NCBI GenBank assembly: GCA_021323705.1
Contig: JAJPKL010000028.1
Span: 1 to 39,722 of the forward strand
Reading direction: 5' to 3'
DNA: 39,722 bases
DNA from: Nitrososphaerota archaeon
GTDB lineage: Archaea; Thermoproteota; Nitrososphaeria; Nitrososphaerales; Nitrosopumilaceae
The position numbers were made by a program, and so were the translations under genes. Below, piece after piece: positions 17,470-26,057 of the stretch; the stretch's first letter is position 1; each line of letters opens with the position of its first letter. The notes under the pieces are model-generated. The model was not told the DNA's origin. It ran no database searches and was given only the letters and a program-made list of their open reading frames with translations.

Positions 17470-18135
17470 ATACTTGGCAACTATCATGCTGTGGTCTTTT
17501 TCATATGGTGCCAAGTTTATCTCTTGAACTATCTCAAAGTTTTCTTTTAGTTTCTCAGCCTCCATTCGAGTTATCTCTGATGGATCTTTTGTAACATCGA
17601 TGCTTCGCGTCTTAACTACGAGCATCAAGTAGCCACTTTTTTTCAAAAATGTCTTGCAGTTTAAGATGGCAATCTCTGTCTGGTCTGGCTGTGCAATGTC
17701 AACATAAACAACATCGATGGTACCATATACTGCAAAATACTCTTTAGGATTTCTTGCATCCTGTAAGATTGGAACTATGTTTGACCTGTATGACGCAACT
17801 CTGTCAAGAAACTCTCTTGCTACCCTGCTTGTGTGTTCTACACAAAAAACAATTCCGCTTGGACCTACAATGTCTGAAACATGGCTTGCAGTGGTGCCAG
17901 TAGAGACTCCAAGATAGAGTACTCGAGACTTTCTAACTATGGGAAGTGTGTGGAGGTCATTCATTATGGCAGCACCAAGCTTGCTCCTGTAAGGATCCCA
18001 TGCCCTAAACTCCTCATCTTTGATTTTTACTAGTTTTTCTTTGTATACTTGGTTTCCTGGAACGAGGTTTAGAGTGGCTAGCCTTTTTTCTCCTTCTACT
18101 TTAACCCAGAAAATATTACCTTCTTCGTTTTCCAA
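17461..18135 (-). CDS. flpA: Fibrillarin-like rRNA/tRNA 2'-O-methyltransferase
   Basis: The methyltransferase of the box C/D RNP. SAM-binding VLYLGVSTGTTASHVSDIVG and the later VYVDIAQPDQTEIAI are typical. The open frame extends to 18,291, but that would read through the end of nop5. The normal fibrillarin N-terminus corresponds to 'NIFWVKVEGEKRLAT', so I choose the TTG at 18,135 (224 aa), which overlaps the nop5 end by 20 bases. The overlap fits the known operon nop5-flpA, whose products form a complex. Confidence 0.9.
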   Translation of the reverse strand: MENEEGNIFWVKVEGEKRLATLNLVPGNQVYKEKLVKIKDEEFRAWDPYRSKLGAAIMNDLHTLPIVRKSRVLYLGVSTGTTASHVSDIVGPSGIVFCVEHTSRVAREFLDRVASYRSNIVPILQDARNPKEYFAVYGTIDVVYVDIAQPDQTEIAILNCKTFLKKSGYLMLVVKTRSIDVTKDPSEITRMEAEKLKENFEIVQEINLAPYEKDHSMIVAKYLG

Positions 18136-19384
18136 ATTTCCTTCGTTTTGATTTTTTCCAGTCGCTCTTTTTGTCTCTTTGTCTGCCAAAATCGCCGTGT
18201 CTTCGCTCTCTCTGCTCAAATGGTCTGCGCTGCTGTGGGGGTGTAGCAGGCTTTTGTGGGGGCTCTTTGTATTTTTCCCCAATCTCACCAATTCTGATGT
18301 TTAGTTTTTCAAAGAGAGTATCGTTTCTTCCTCCTCCAAAAACATCGACTCTTGCTGCAAGTGCGGCCTTGGCAGCTATTGCTCTTGCTATCTTGCCGCG
18401 CTGCCATCTGGGAGCTGCATGGACAAGGGTGTGTTGGAATAGGAGCCCGTGCTTTGGAGGCTGGGCGCCTGTTTTAAGTGAGCGGAAGAGTGCCTTTTCT
18501 GCACCTAGAACCTGAATTGTACTTGCAGGCATGGTTGCAAGTCTCCTGAGGCTTCCTGCCCTGCCAAGTATTCTTGCGCCAACTGACGTTCCCAAGATGC
18601 CTGAAAGGTTTGGAGCAATTGTTTTCATCTGAGTCTCGATGTGTTTTTCAAGCGTTGTTCTAAGCTCAAATAGCTCCAAGATCTGCTTTGCAAGGCTTTG
18701 AACTATGGAGAGATTTTCACTTGAGATCTGCCCTCCCCTGCTCTTTTCTTGCAGTAGTGACAACATCTCTATCTTTTCATCGGGAAACCCTGCATCGCTG
18801 TACACCTTTTGATTTAGGTTGTCCCGGCGACCGGCAAGAACTATCTTGGAATATCCACTGATTGTATCAATTAGGTTGTCTAGCTCTGGAAAGTGAAGAC
18901 CATACCACTCCCTAAGCCTTGAGCTTAGCAGGTTGATCATCTTGTCAGTCTCATCTAGTGCATTTATGGCCTGTATGATGTGAAGGTCAGGACTCTCGGA
19001 GATCTCTGTAACTTTTGAAGAAGATAACTGCATTGCAAACTCTCTTAGCTTTGCTCTTGCTTCGTGCTCGTCAGCTGCAAAGCTGGAATCTATCAGAACC
19101 CGAATCTTGGAGGACTGGATTGTCTCAATCTTGTTTTCTTCCATAAGTTCTGCATCAATTGTATTTTTCTTTAGGAGCTTGAGCAGTCCTGGATCATTGA
19201 CTGACACACTTGCAGCTCCTGATTTGGCAAGAAACTGTGCAAGCTCATCAATGTCTGCCTTTTCTTTCTTTAATTCGATATACTCCTTTGCAGGATTTCT
19301 AAACGGAATTGATTTCACACACTTGTTATTGTCAAAAACTGCAATGCCAAGCTCTGTTAGAATTACAGAATGCATACAAAGCAT
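18116..19384 (-). CDS. nop5: Nop5/Nop56-58 box C/D RNP protein
   Basis: A 422-aa scaffold protein that joins fibrillarin to the L7Ae/guide RNA complex for 2'-O-methylation. The Nop domain is plain: APNLSGILGTSVGARILGRAGSLRRLATMPASTIQVLGAEK. It is followed by the KHGLLFQH and RGKIARAIAAKAALAARVD region. A coiled-coil with SRLREWYGLHFPEL precedes it. The tail is Arg/Lys-rich. The annotated ATG gives MLCMHS; the second Met (three codons in) is also possible. It is followed directly by flpA. Confidence 0.96.
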   Translation of the reverse strand: MLCMHSVILTELGIAVFDNNKCVKSIPFRNPAKEYIELKKEKADIDELAQFLAKSGAASVSVNDPGLLKLLKKNTIDAELMEENKIETIQSSKIRVLIDSSFAADEHEARAKLREFAMQLSSSKVTEISESPDLHIIQAINALDETDKMINLLSSRLREWYGLHFPELDNLIDTISGYSKIVLAGRRDNLNQKVYSDAGFPDEKIEMLSLLQEKSRGGQISSENLSIVQSLAKQILELFELRTTLEKHIETQMKTIAPNLSGILGTSVGARILGRAGSLRRLATMPASTIQVLGAEKALFRSLKTGAQPPKHGLLFQHTLVHAAPRWQRGKIARAIAAKAALAARVDVFGGGRNDTLFEKLNIRIGEIGEKYKEPPQKPATPPQQRRPFEQRERRHGDFGRQRDKKSDWKKSKRRKFGKRRR

Positions 19385-19464
19385 TTCAATGTCTTACTAA
19401 AAAAGGTAACAGTAGGTAAATCATACATCAACCGTTATAAGACAAACATTTTGTATGATTAGAA

Positions 19465-20373
19465 GTGACTCCCGACATATCGACAAATGTGGGGCCAATC
19501 TCACTTGAACGACCCACAATGCTTGCTTCAGGTATTCTCGGTATATCGCTTGAGGTCTTTGCTCGCTTATATAAGGAAGGGGCAGGAGCGCTTGTAACAA
19601 AATCATTGAGCAAAGAGCCATGGGAGGGTTATCCAAATCCAACGGTAGTTGGTGTCAAGAGCGGATATCTAAATGCAGTAGGGCTGTCAAACCCAGGAGC
19701 TGCTTATTTTGCAGAGATGATCTCCTCTAACAAATCTGTACCAATCATTGTAAGCTTGGTCGGTTCTGTTCCAGAAGATTTTGTTTTCATGATAAAACAA
19801 TTTGAAAATGTCAAGGTCTTGGCCTATGAGCTGAACTTGTCTTGTCCCCATGTGGAAAAAGTGGGACTTGAAGTTGGCGACGATCCGCAACTTGTGCAAA
19901 AAATTGTAAGAGAGGTAAAGAAAGCATCCAAGGTTCCGGTGATTGCCAAGGTAGGACTTGGCTCGTCGGACTATCTTGAGACAGTGCGGGCGTCATGTGA
20001 CGCAGGGATTGATGCAATTACTGCAATCAACACCGTGCGGGCAATGGCAATTGATGTAGAGACAACGCGCCCAGTGCTGAGCCACAAGATAGGTGGACTG
20101 TCAGGAACTCCGATAAAGCCAATCGCAGTTCGATGTGTATACGAAATATCATCAAAGTTTGACATACCGATAATTGGATGCGGCGGTGTATCAAGCTGGG
20201 AAGATGCTGTCGAGTTTATGCTTGGAGGTGCAAGCGCAGTTCAGATTGGCAGTGCGTTGGCAGACAAGTGGACTGGAGTCTTCTCTGAGATAAACATGGG
20301 TATAGCAAGATACATGGAACGAAAAAACTTTGGAAAAATTGGTGATATAGTTGGAATTGCAAAAAAGTATTGA
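19465..20373 (+). CDS. pyrD: Dihydroorotate dehydrogenase, catalytic subunit (class 1B-like)
   Basis: A 302-aa FMN enzyme of pyrimidine synthesis. Features are the N-terminal [13 protein letters not shown], the catalytic-loop [20 protein letters not shown] (Cys as the base, as in class 1), [13 protein letters not shown], and the phosphate-binding [28 protein letters not shown]. The GTG start at 19,465 follows an AT-rich region. It overlaps pyrK by 23 bases, which supports a PyrDK complex. The divergent gene to the left is nop5. Confidence 0.94.
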   Translation: MTPDISTNVGPISLERPTMLASGILGISLEVFARLYKEGAGALVTKSLSKEPWEGYPNPTVVGVKSGYLNAVGLSNPGAAYFAEMISSNKSVPIIVSLVGSVPEDFVFMIKQFENVKVLAYELNLSCPHVEKVGLEVGDDPQLVQKIVREVKKASKVPVIAKVGLGSSDYLETVRASCDAGIDAITAINTVRAMAIDVETTRPVLSHKIGGLSGTPIKPIAVRCVYEISSKFDIPIIGCGGVSSWEDAVEFMLGGASAVQIGSALADKWTGVFSEINMGIARYMERKNFGKIGDIVGIAKKY

Positions 20374-21169
20374 TACTGTCAAGATTGTGACAGTTGAGAA
20401 AGTAATTGATGAGACGCCAACTGTGCGCACACTAGTTTTTTCTGATGAATTTTTGGCAAATGTCATGCCGGGACAGTTTGCGATGGTCTGGATTCCAGGA
20501 ATAAATGAGCTTCCTATGAGCATAATGGTAACACAGGACAAGACAAAGGCTGCCTTTACTGTGCGAAAACACGGCCTTGCCTCGACAGCACTTTACTCTG
20601 TCAAGCCAGGCGACTCAATTGGAGTGAGGGGGCCGTATGGCAACTCCTTTACCATAAAGGAGGGCAAGTTGTTGATTGTAGGTGGGGGAACAGGGCTTGT
20701 GCCCCTCATGAGGCTTGCAACATTTCTAAAAAAGACAGATGAAGTAACTGTAATAATTGGCGCCAAGACAAAAGAAGAAGTCTTTTTTGAGGGTCTGGCA
20801 AATGATATCCTCAAACAAAACAAGCACAAGGTAGTTGTAGTGACAGAAGACGGTACATATGGAGAGTCGGGGCTTGTGACTGACGCAATGCAAAGGCTGC
20901 TCAAAGAAAATACATTTGATGCGGTATACACATGCGGTCCTGAAAAAATGATGCACAAGGTAGTACAGCTTGCAACTGAAAAAAAAATCCATGTGGAGGC
21001 AAGCATTGAGAGGATGATGAAGTGCGGCATGGGGCTCTGTGGAAGCTGTTGCTTTGGCGATGTGTTGGCATGCAGGGATGGGACCGTATTTACTGGTCAA
21101 TATTTGCTCACAAACAAGGAGTTTGGGTACACCCGCCGAAGTAAATCAGGCATTTTGGAAAACTATTAG
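20351..21169 (+). CDS. pyrK: Dihydroorotate dehydrogenase electron-transfer subunit
   Basis: A 272-aa FAD/[2Fe-2S] subunit that passes electrons from PyrD to NAD. Features are the flavin-binding RGPYGNSFT, nucleotide-binding GGGTGLVPLMRLA, YTCGPEKMMHKV, and the cysteine cluster in KCGMGLCGSCCFGDVLACRDG near the C-terminus. The start is taken as TTG at 20,351; another TTG lies two codons on at 20,357, and I cannot decide between them. Overlap with pyrD argues for translational coupling. Confidence 0.93.
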   Translation: MELQKSIDTVKIVTVEKVIDETPTVRTLVFSDEFLANVMPGQFAMVWIPGINELPMSIMVTQDKTKAAFTVRKHGLASTALYSVKPGDSIGVRGPYGNSFTIKEGKLLIVGGGTGLVPLMRLATFLKKTDEVTVIIGAKTKEEVFFEGLANDILKQNKHKVVVVTEDGTYGESGLVTDAMQRLLKENTFDAVYTCGPEKMMHKVVQLATEKKIHVEASIERMMKCGMGLCGSCCFGDVLACRDGTVFTGQYLLTNKEFGYTRRSKSGILENY

Positions 21170-21225
21170 ACGTGTGCAAATACTGGAAACTTTAATATGC
21201 TATAGCAATTCACTGAGATTGAAAA

Positions 21226-22950
21226 TTGGGCCATCCTAAAATTGTGCTAAGTGCTGATCGCACACTCATGTCGCCATACCGTGGCATATCTTTGGCGACC
21301 TTCTTTGGCTGTGCACCAGCAATTGATCCGCACAGACCAAAAAACAGCATATGGTACTATCTGCTAAAAAATCAGGTAACGCCAAAGGTACTCTTTGACT
21401 TTATCTGCAATCCAATAGCCCACACCAATGGAGTTGCATCATATGCACCATACGGGCTTCGAAAGGTAGAGGCAGCGCTTCTAAGGGATGGGTTCAAGCG
21501 AGAAGATGTAGTCGTAGCTCATCCAGACCACATTGAGAAATTCATCGGCCCTGAGACAGAGGTGGTTGGTACCTATGAGATGGATCCTCTTGGAATGGGT
21601 CCTGTCACAATGACATTTACTTATGGTAGAAAACAGATTTCATATGATGAATATTACAACGCATACCTGCACAAGAAAATTTTAGAGGCAAAGAAGAAGA
21701 ACGGCAGCCAGGCCAAAGTGATTGTCGGCGCGTCAGGAACTTGGCAGTACAACTATGATCCAAAAAAGATCCAAGAATACGGGCTGTATGCTGTGCTTGA
21801 GGGAGAACTTGGCGGCATTGCACCTGAGATTGACGGACACGCCGGACTATTCTTTAACAAACTAATTGCCAACGAGTTTGAAAACATGAATCCGTTTGTT
21901 AAAAGCGACTTTAAAGTTGAGGTAAAAGAATTTGGAAAAGACAGTGGCAAATTCCACGGAAGGTTCATCCACTACTGGGACGAGCCCGAAGTTGATCAGA
22001 TTCCTGAAATCGTAGAACCAAGCATGCACGGCATGGTTGAGGTCATGCGAGGATGTGGACGAGGATGCAAGTTCTGCGACGTCACGCTGCGACCATTACG
22101 ATACTATCCTCCAGAAAAGGTAAAACGTGAGATCGAAATCAACATAAAAAAAGGTGGACAGAGAAACGCATGGCTTCACAGCGATGACATCTTTGTGTAT
22201 GGACTTGATCCAAGAAAGACAAAGAACATGGCTCCAAACAGAGAAGCACTGGAAGAACTCTTTACTGCAGTAATGTCAACTGGCATTGTTCACACCAATC
22301 CAACTCACGGAACTCTTGCAGGTGCAATAGCAGACGAGAAACTAATTCCAAACATTTCTAAAATTATTCACTCAGGGCCTGACAACAAGATTGGAATTCA
22401 GTGTGGGTTTGAGACAGGCAGCCTTAGGTTGATTGGAAAATATGCAGACAGGAAACTCTCACCATACAAGCCAGAAGAATGGCACTGGGTTGTAAAGGAG
22501 GGAGTCAAGACGCTAAACGAGTACCACTGGATACCTGCATTTACACTAATCATGGGACTTGACAACGCAGAAACAGAAGATGATGCATGGGAGACAATAC
22601 GACTCATAAGCGAACTTGAAAAGGAGCAGCCAGAATCAATGTTTACTACGACACCGCTAACCTTCGTGCCAATCGGACTGCTAGAAAAATCAGAATTCTT
22701 TGATATAGGAAATGAGATGACTGCAGCACAACTTGGCGTGATGTACAAGACATGGCAGCACAACTTCAAGTATGGAATTCAAAAGTTCATGGACAAGACA
22801 GGCCACAACAGCCCAGTCAAGAGAAAGTTGTTTACTGCACTGGCAAGGTCGCTTGGCGGAGTTCCGCTAAGTGCAATGGAAAAGTTTGCGCGAAAGAAAG
22901 GCGCAGAGCATGAGCGCGTCATTGATACAATCAAGGCAAAGTACTGGTAA
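21226..22950 (+). CDS. Radical SAM enzyme with an N-terminal B12-binding-like region
   Basis: A 574-aa protein. The radical SAM cluster is C277-x3-C281-x2-C284 in RGCGRGCKFCDVTLRPLRYY. Upstream, residues about 60-200 resemble the cobalamin-binding fold seen in B12-dependent radical SAM proteins (ASYAPYGLRKVEAALL, DVVVAHPDHIEKFIGPETEVVG). Downstream are GFETGSLRLIGKYADRKLSPY and IPAFTLIMGLDNAETEDDAW. The TTG start gives MGHPKIV and has TTTAATATGC about 26-35 bases upstream. Substrate unknown; a methylthiotransferase or methyltransferase-like role is conjecture. Confidence 0.85.
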   Translation: MGHPKIVLSADRTLMSPYRGISLATFFGCAPAIDPHRPKNSIWYYLLKNQVTPKVLFDFICNPIAHTNGVASYAPYGLRKVEAALLRDGFKREDVVVAHPDHIEKFIGPETEVVGTYEMDPLGMGPVTMTFTYGRKQISYDEYYNAYLHKKILEAKKKNGSQAKVIVGASGTWQYNYDPKKIQEYGLYAVLEGELGGIAPEIDGHAGLFFNKLIANEFENMNPFVKSDFKVEVKEFGKDSGKFHGRFIHYWDEPEVDQIPEIVEPSMHGMVEVMRGCGRGCKFCDVTLRPLRYYPPEKVKREIEINIKKGGQRNAWLHSDDIFVYGLDPRKTKNMAPNREALEELFTAVMSTGIVHTNPTHGTLAGAIADEKLIPNISKIIHSGPDNKIGIQCGFETGSLRLIGKYADRKLSPYKPEEWHWVVKEGVKTLNEYHWIPAFTLIMGLDNAETEDDAWETIRLISELEKEQPESMFTTTPLTFVPIGLLEKSEFFDIGNEMTAAQLGVMYKTWQHNFKYGIQKFMDKTGHNSPVKRKLFTALARSLGGVPLSAMEKFARKKGAEHERVIDTIKAKYW

Positions 22951-22981
22951 AGACAAACCAAATACATAAATTGCATTAATA

Positions 22982-22999
22982 GCACGAAATAATTCGTGC
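22982..22999. promoter_or_regulatory. Inverted repeat over the S30e start codon
   Basis: GCACGAA (22,982-22,988) and TTCGTGC (22,993-22,999) are perfect inverted copies separated by ATAA. The GTG start of S30e is inside the right arm. It could be an operator for a DNA-binding protein or, if the mRNA has a leader, a hairpin hiding the start codon. The sequence shows only the symmetry. Regulatory function is inference. Confidence 0.45.
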
Positions 23000-23175
23000 C
23001 AACTCACGGATCGCTTACCAAAGCAGGAAAAGTTAGAGGCCAGACGCCCAAGGTTCAAGCAAGAGAACGACACGGGGAGATTGGCATCATACGAAACCGA
23101 GACAATTTTAGAAAGAGATTCATACTAAAACGAGTACCTGGGCAGAACAAGCCAGGTCAGAGAAGAAGGAAGTAA
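22996..23175 (+). CDS. rps30e: Ribosomal protein S30e
   Basis: A 59-aa basic protein (too short for many gene finders) starting GTG with PTHGSLTKAGKVRGQTPKV, followed by the long basic stretch NRDNFRKRFILKRVPGQN and RRRK end. This is the short eukaryotic/archaeal S30e, a small-subunit protein. An inverted repeat overlaps the start codon (see the separate entry). An AT-rich stretch (AATACATAAATTGCATTAATAG) upstream suits a TATA box and a near-leaderless transcript. Confidence 0.93.
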   Translation: MPTHGSLTKAGKVRGQTPKVQARERHGEIGIIRNRDNFRKRFILKRVPGQNKPGQRRRK

Positions 23176-23279
23176 TCTGCGACATACCATTAACTCAATT
23201 TTCATTTCGTGTGCAGCATTTTCTGTAATTTGTTTATGAGCAAATCTTTTTTTATAGTGGCGCGTTTGGTGACTTCATA

Positions 23280-23537
23280 ATGGGAAACGAATCAAACTCT
23301 ATAGCTTGTTCCAAGTTGATTGAGATCAAAGGCTGTGATGAACCAACGACAACCAAGCAGGGAAAGCAGTATGCGGTTGATACCTCTAAGGAACCGCGAG
23401 TTATCTTCAAAGATGCGATAGGAAATGCAAGGGAGATGAAGTTCAAGCGAAACTGTACCATTACACTAACGCAGGAAAAGATATTCTATAACAGGGATGA
23501 TGTGGAAATCAAGCCTGCTACAATTACGCAAACTTGA
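23280..23537 (+). CDS. Small hypothetical protein
   Basis: An 85-aa soluble, mostly charged protein, starting ATG at 23,280 with a T-rich/TATA-like stretch (TTTTTTTATAG, about 23,246-23,256) about 25-30 bases upstream, which supports a real leaderless gene. The only cysteines are three scattered ones. No known family. Confidence 0.6.
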   Translation: MGNESNSIACSKLIEIKGCDEPTTTKQGKQYAVDTSKEPRVIFKDAIGNAREMKFKRNCTITLTQEKIFYNRDDVEIKPATITQT

Positions 23538-23578
23538 AAAAAAATCCTTTCTTTGTGTATCGATATAGTTTAGAATGA

Positions 23579-24247
23579 CTACTTGATTATTCCGTTGTTG
23601 AGAAGATACTCCAACGTTTTTGTATATTCATGAGCTGAAATATCGCCCTCTGACACAAGGCCAGCATCGTATCTCACCCATGACGGTATGGTTGTAAGGT
23701 CTGACGTGTTGTTGGATTTGATTATCTGATAGTCTACCAAATTATTGATTCCGTATAAATAATCAGAATCTCTACTCTTTCCGTCGTGCCATAGTCTTGA
23801 TGCGTCAATGAACCATGCAGGCAGTGTTTTTGATGATACCACATCATGAGTAGGTAGGTTTTGCAACTTGATGGTCGATTCGTAGGTCTCACTTCTGGTA
23901 TAACCAAATGTCTTTCCTCCTAAAAATTCTGCATAGAAGTGGAAGGGCAACCCATTGTCCTTTGGTACAGCTTTCCATAAAGCTGAAAACCTTCCCTCAG
24001 AATCTGTTATGGCTACTGCCACAATCATGTCAGGATGTATGTACTTGACATCATCTTCAATGAAAACAGTTCGATTTGAAATTGGTGCTCCGCCAGGTGT
24101 GGTTATCTTTCCTGAAAACGTCACGTTAGAATTTTCTGTCAATATGCTGCCAATTAGGTCTAGGTGAATATTGGCATATGAGGAAGCAGAAGCAGAAAGC
24201 ATGGTAAACGGTATGACTAGAATTATTCCAAGATAGATTTTATTCAT
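23579..24247 (-). CDS. Secreted protein with beta domain and two GII-type repeats
   Basis: A 222-aa protein with a signal peptide (hydrophobic residues about 5-22, then SASSYA). Residues about 27-120 look like a carboxypeptidase-regulatory or Ig-like beta domain (NVTFSGKITTPGGAPISNRTVF). The C-terminal part has two tandem copies of the small thaumarchaeal motif that ends in 'gI..Li..gIIK': one from LPAWFIDASRLWHDG to YQIIK, the other from IPSWVRYDAGLVSEG to NGIIK. I know that motif from many exported proteins of ammonia-oxidising archaea. Role unknown. Confidence 0.8.
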   Translation of the reverse strand: MNKIYLGIILVIPFTMLSASASSYANIHLDLIGSILTENSNVTFSGKITTPGGAPISNRTVFIEDDVKYIHPDMIVAVAITDSEGRFSALWKAVPKDNGLPFHFYAEFLGGKTFGYTRSETYESTIKLQNLPTHDVVSSKTLPAWFIDASRLWHDGKSRDSDYLYGINNLVDYQIIKSNNTSDLTTIPSWVRYDAGLVSEGDISAHEYTKTLEYLLNNGIIK

Positions 24248-24370
24248 TTTTTATTACTCTTTCAAAGTAATATTTTATATCATTTTTTTCTTGTAAACAA
24301 ATACCATAAAATCAAGCAAAAACAATGTCTAAACTATCCGGCGTAGACTAATTCTTTGTGTCAAGACATG

Positions 24371-24634
24371 TTACTTGGCATTCATTATGTGATATTTTCT
24401 AAAACAAAACAAAACATTGATCAATATTACGATTCCATAGAGGGCAAAAAGAGACGGCATCGCTACATCTAACTGGCTTGGTGACTGTATGTTCTTCCAT
24501 GTTATATAGTAGAGATTATCGAGAAGATGATTGTAATGGCACTGATTCTTATGATGAGCTCCTTTGCAATTCCTAGCGATAACATGTTTACTAAAAATGA
24601 ATCCTGCGTACAAGATTAATAAGATATTTAACAA
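24371..24634 (-). CDS. Hypothetical two-helix membrane protein (weak)
   Basis: An 87-aa frame with a hydrophobic N-terminus (about residues 2-16) and a C-terminal hydrophobic stretch (about 62-78), separated by a Cys/His segment (ARNCKGAHHKNQCHYNH). That pattern could be a small membrane protein, but no family is recognised and the gene could be chance. It sits alone between a secreted protein and small genes. Confidence 0.35.
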   Translation of the reverse strand: MLNILLILYAGFIFSKHVIARNCKGAHHKNQCHYNHLLDNLYYITWKNIQSPSQLDVAMPSLFALYGIVILINVLFCFRKYHIMNAK

Positions 24635-24700
24635 TTATTTTTTACTTGCATTTTGAATTAATATTCCAGGGTGATAGCAAGTGGCTTACACTGATACAAA

Positions 24701-24838
24701 ATGCGGGTGGGCAAGAGCTTGATTCACACATGTCCATTATGTCAAATTAAGATGGATCTTGACTATCACTATCCGTTCAAGTATTTCTGGTGTGATGATT
24801 GTAGGGAAAGAGTAAGAAGATATTGGAAACCATACTAG
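24701..24838 (+). CDS. 45-aa zinc-ribbon protein
   Basis: A short frame beginning ATG at 24,701 that encodes CPLC in its first third and CDDCRERVRRYWK near the end. The two CxxC pairs are separated by an aromatic stretch (YHYPFKYFW), a typical single zinc ribbon. It ends TAG at 24,838. There is no upstream ribosome binding site. Function unknown; a DNA- or protein-contacting accessory is possible. Confidence 0.6.
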   Translation: MRVGKSLIHTCPLCQIKMDLDYHYPFKYFWCDDCRERVRRYWKPY

Positions 24839-24901
24839 AAGATTCTTAGCTAAAAATCAGTCCATATTGCTAAATACTATTTTTTCTCACTCACTTGAAG
24901 G

Positions 24902-25117
24902 GTGTCACTTTACATCATCAATGAGGTTCAGGCAAAGGATATTGCCAGAGAATTTCTTCAACAACACTATTCGGTAATCAAGGCAGAAATCCCAGTCTTA
25001 AAAGAAGGTGCCTGGCTTGTTGAGGTTTGGGTTTCTGCACCTAATATCAAGAAGTTCCAAATTAAGATAAGCTCCAAGACAGGTCAAATCATGGAATTTT
25101 TTAGAACCAATAATTGA
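24902..25117 (+). CDS. Small PepSY-like protein
   Basis: A 71-aa protein starting GTG. The pattern A.DIAREFLQQHYSVIKAEI then 'GAWLVEVWV' and 'FQIKISSKTGQIMEF' resembles a PepSY fold: one helix followed by three strands ending in 'D/SxxTGxI'. It lacks a signal peptide, so it would act in the cytoplasm. AT-rich TATTTTTTCTCA lies about 20-30 bases upstream. The assignment is by shape only. Confidence 0.55.
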   Translation: MSLYIINEVQAKDIAREFLQQHYSVIKAEIPVLKEGAWLVEVWVSAPNIKKFQIKISSKTGQIMEFFRTNN

Positions 25118-25119
25118 TT

Positions 25120-25449
25120 CTATTGGCTTAATCTTTGTAAAAATATTGCCAGATTCTGATTTTCATCATCCAGACCAATAAACGCGGTCTTGATCTTTTC
25201 TACGGTGACAAGATATGAATCACCAAACAAATATTTCAAGGCAGAGTTCAGAACATCAGGGTTTCGGTAGCAGTCAGAAAACGTAAGGCTGTGGTCTGCT
25301 AGAATTTCGCTGACTCTGGTATATGTCTGAAGTCCAATCTGCATTAATATTTTTTCGATAATTGATGCAACCACATCTGACATTAACTTCTCGCTATCCG
25401 CCAAATCTCTTCTCTCTCCTACCTGTGTACGGTAGAACATGACTATCAA
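25120..25449 (-). CDS. Thaumarchaeal-type small helical protein
   Basis: A 109-aa helical protein with the pattern IIEKILMQIGLQTYTRVSEI, SDCYRNPDVLNSALKYLFG and IKTAFIG. I associate this ('..DCy..P..L...L..lfG..y..iv..I...')  with a recurrent thaumarchaeal family of unknown function, from memory and unverified. It overlaps nothing and ends 3 bases after the PepSY-like gene, convergently. It is the last core gene before the mobile elements. Confidence 0.55.
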   Translation of the reverse strand: MIVMFYRTQVGERRDLADSEKLMSDVVASIIEKILMQIGLQTYTRVSEILADHSLTFSDCYRNPDVLNSALKYLFGDSYLVTVEKIKTAFIGLDDENQNLAIFLQRLSQ

Positions 25450-25504
25450 TTAAATATTGTACGGGATGTTTTTTGTAAACAAGCTAATCGTCAACTGAAA
25501 CGAA

Positions 25505-25605
25505 CTGCAAAAATGCTCATCACAGACGGTTTACAATCATACCGTATGCATACAAAAAGGAATTTTTGACACAGAAAGGACAGGGAATAGTCCACATAAA
25601 GTAAA
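25505..25605 (+). pseudogene. Relic of a DDE transposase
   Basis: ATG at 25,513 opens a short frame reading MLITDGLQSYRM before a stop; after a frame change the line continues TQKGQGIVHIK. Compare the resident transposases: VITDSLRTYEDAIRKEL then VAHIKT. The second Asp of the DDE triad (ITDGLQSY versus ITDSLRTY) and the HIK that follows are both recognisable, so I read this as a decayed relative of the same transposase. It lies in the 310-base gene-free stretch 25,450-25,759, with only AT-rich DNA and the E1 left repeat otherwise. Confidence 0.5.
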
Positions 25606-25661
25606 TCAGACTACAAGGTGATATAAATAATAACAAAATGATCCTAAGATTGAACAGTGTC

Positions 25662-25669
25662 ACAAAATG
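25662..25669. repeat. Left copy of the 8-bp direct repeat flanking E1
   Basis: ACAAAATG immediately before TACACTGG of E1. The identical 8-mer lies immediately after E1 at 32,050-32,057. This is what a target-site duplication of an IS6-type element would look like. A third ACAAAATG is at 25,633-25,640. Confidence 0.8.
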
Positions 25670-25770
25670 TACACTGGTAACTTGAGTGGAGATTTCTCAA
25701 CTTGAAATTAAGTGTTAATTTTAGGGTGATTTTAGACGGGTTGAAAAATGGGTGTTAAGTTAGGGGTGAT
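25670..25770 (+). repeat. E1 left terminal inverted repeat (101 bp)
   Basis: Begins TACACTGGTAACTTGAGTGG. By my ungapped count, it matches the reverse complement of 31,949-32,049 at 87 of 101 positions, with the outer 20 bases identical. GTGTTAA recurs at positions 43 and 83 and GGTGAT at 56 and 96 of the repeat, a 40-bp period. The stop codon of the HARE-HTH gene (25,760-25,762) lies inside the inner edge. Confidence 0.9.
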
Positions 25771-26011
25771 TTTTGTTTGAGTGTTTCGGATTCAACCCAT
25801 AATGCCCCATGCTTGTTTTAACAAATGGGGATTTTTCTCCATTTTTTTGAATATCACGAATAATTAGACTGCGTAAGGTTTGATCAGGAGTTTTACCTTT
25901 TGTATTCACAAGCCCACGCTTGATAATTTTAGAGGCAAGTTCGCCATAATGTAGTGGTTTTTTAGATTCCGTGAGTATTATTATTGCTGCTTCTTTGAAG
26001 GTTATTGGCAA
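25760..26011 (-). CDS. HARE-HTH-type winged helix protein (E1)
   Basis: An 83-aa protein with the pattern TFKEAAIIILTESKKPLHYG, ELASKIIKRGLVNTKGKTPD and a C-terminal strand FVKTSMGHYGLNPK. This is the HARE-HTH/HB1 fold that is often fused or placed next to restriction enzymes and chromatin proteins. It is the last gene of the E1 restriction-modification operon, 46 bases after the specificity subunit gene. Its coding end lies inside the E1 left repeat. Role probably in DNA recognition or regulation of the system. Confidence 0.75.
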   Translation of the reverse strand: MPITFKEAAIIILTESKKPLHYGELASKIIKRGLVNTKGKTPDQTLRSLIIRDIQKNGEKSPFVKTSMGHYGLNPKHSNKNHP

Positions 26012-26057
26012 CTTACATAACCATTACGATATTACAAATATTTAGTCCTTAGTAATC

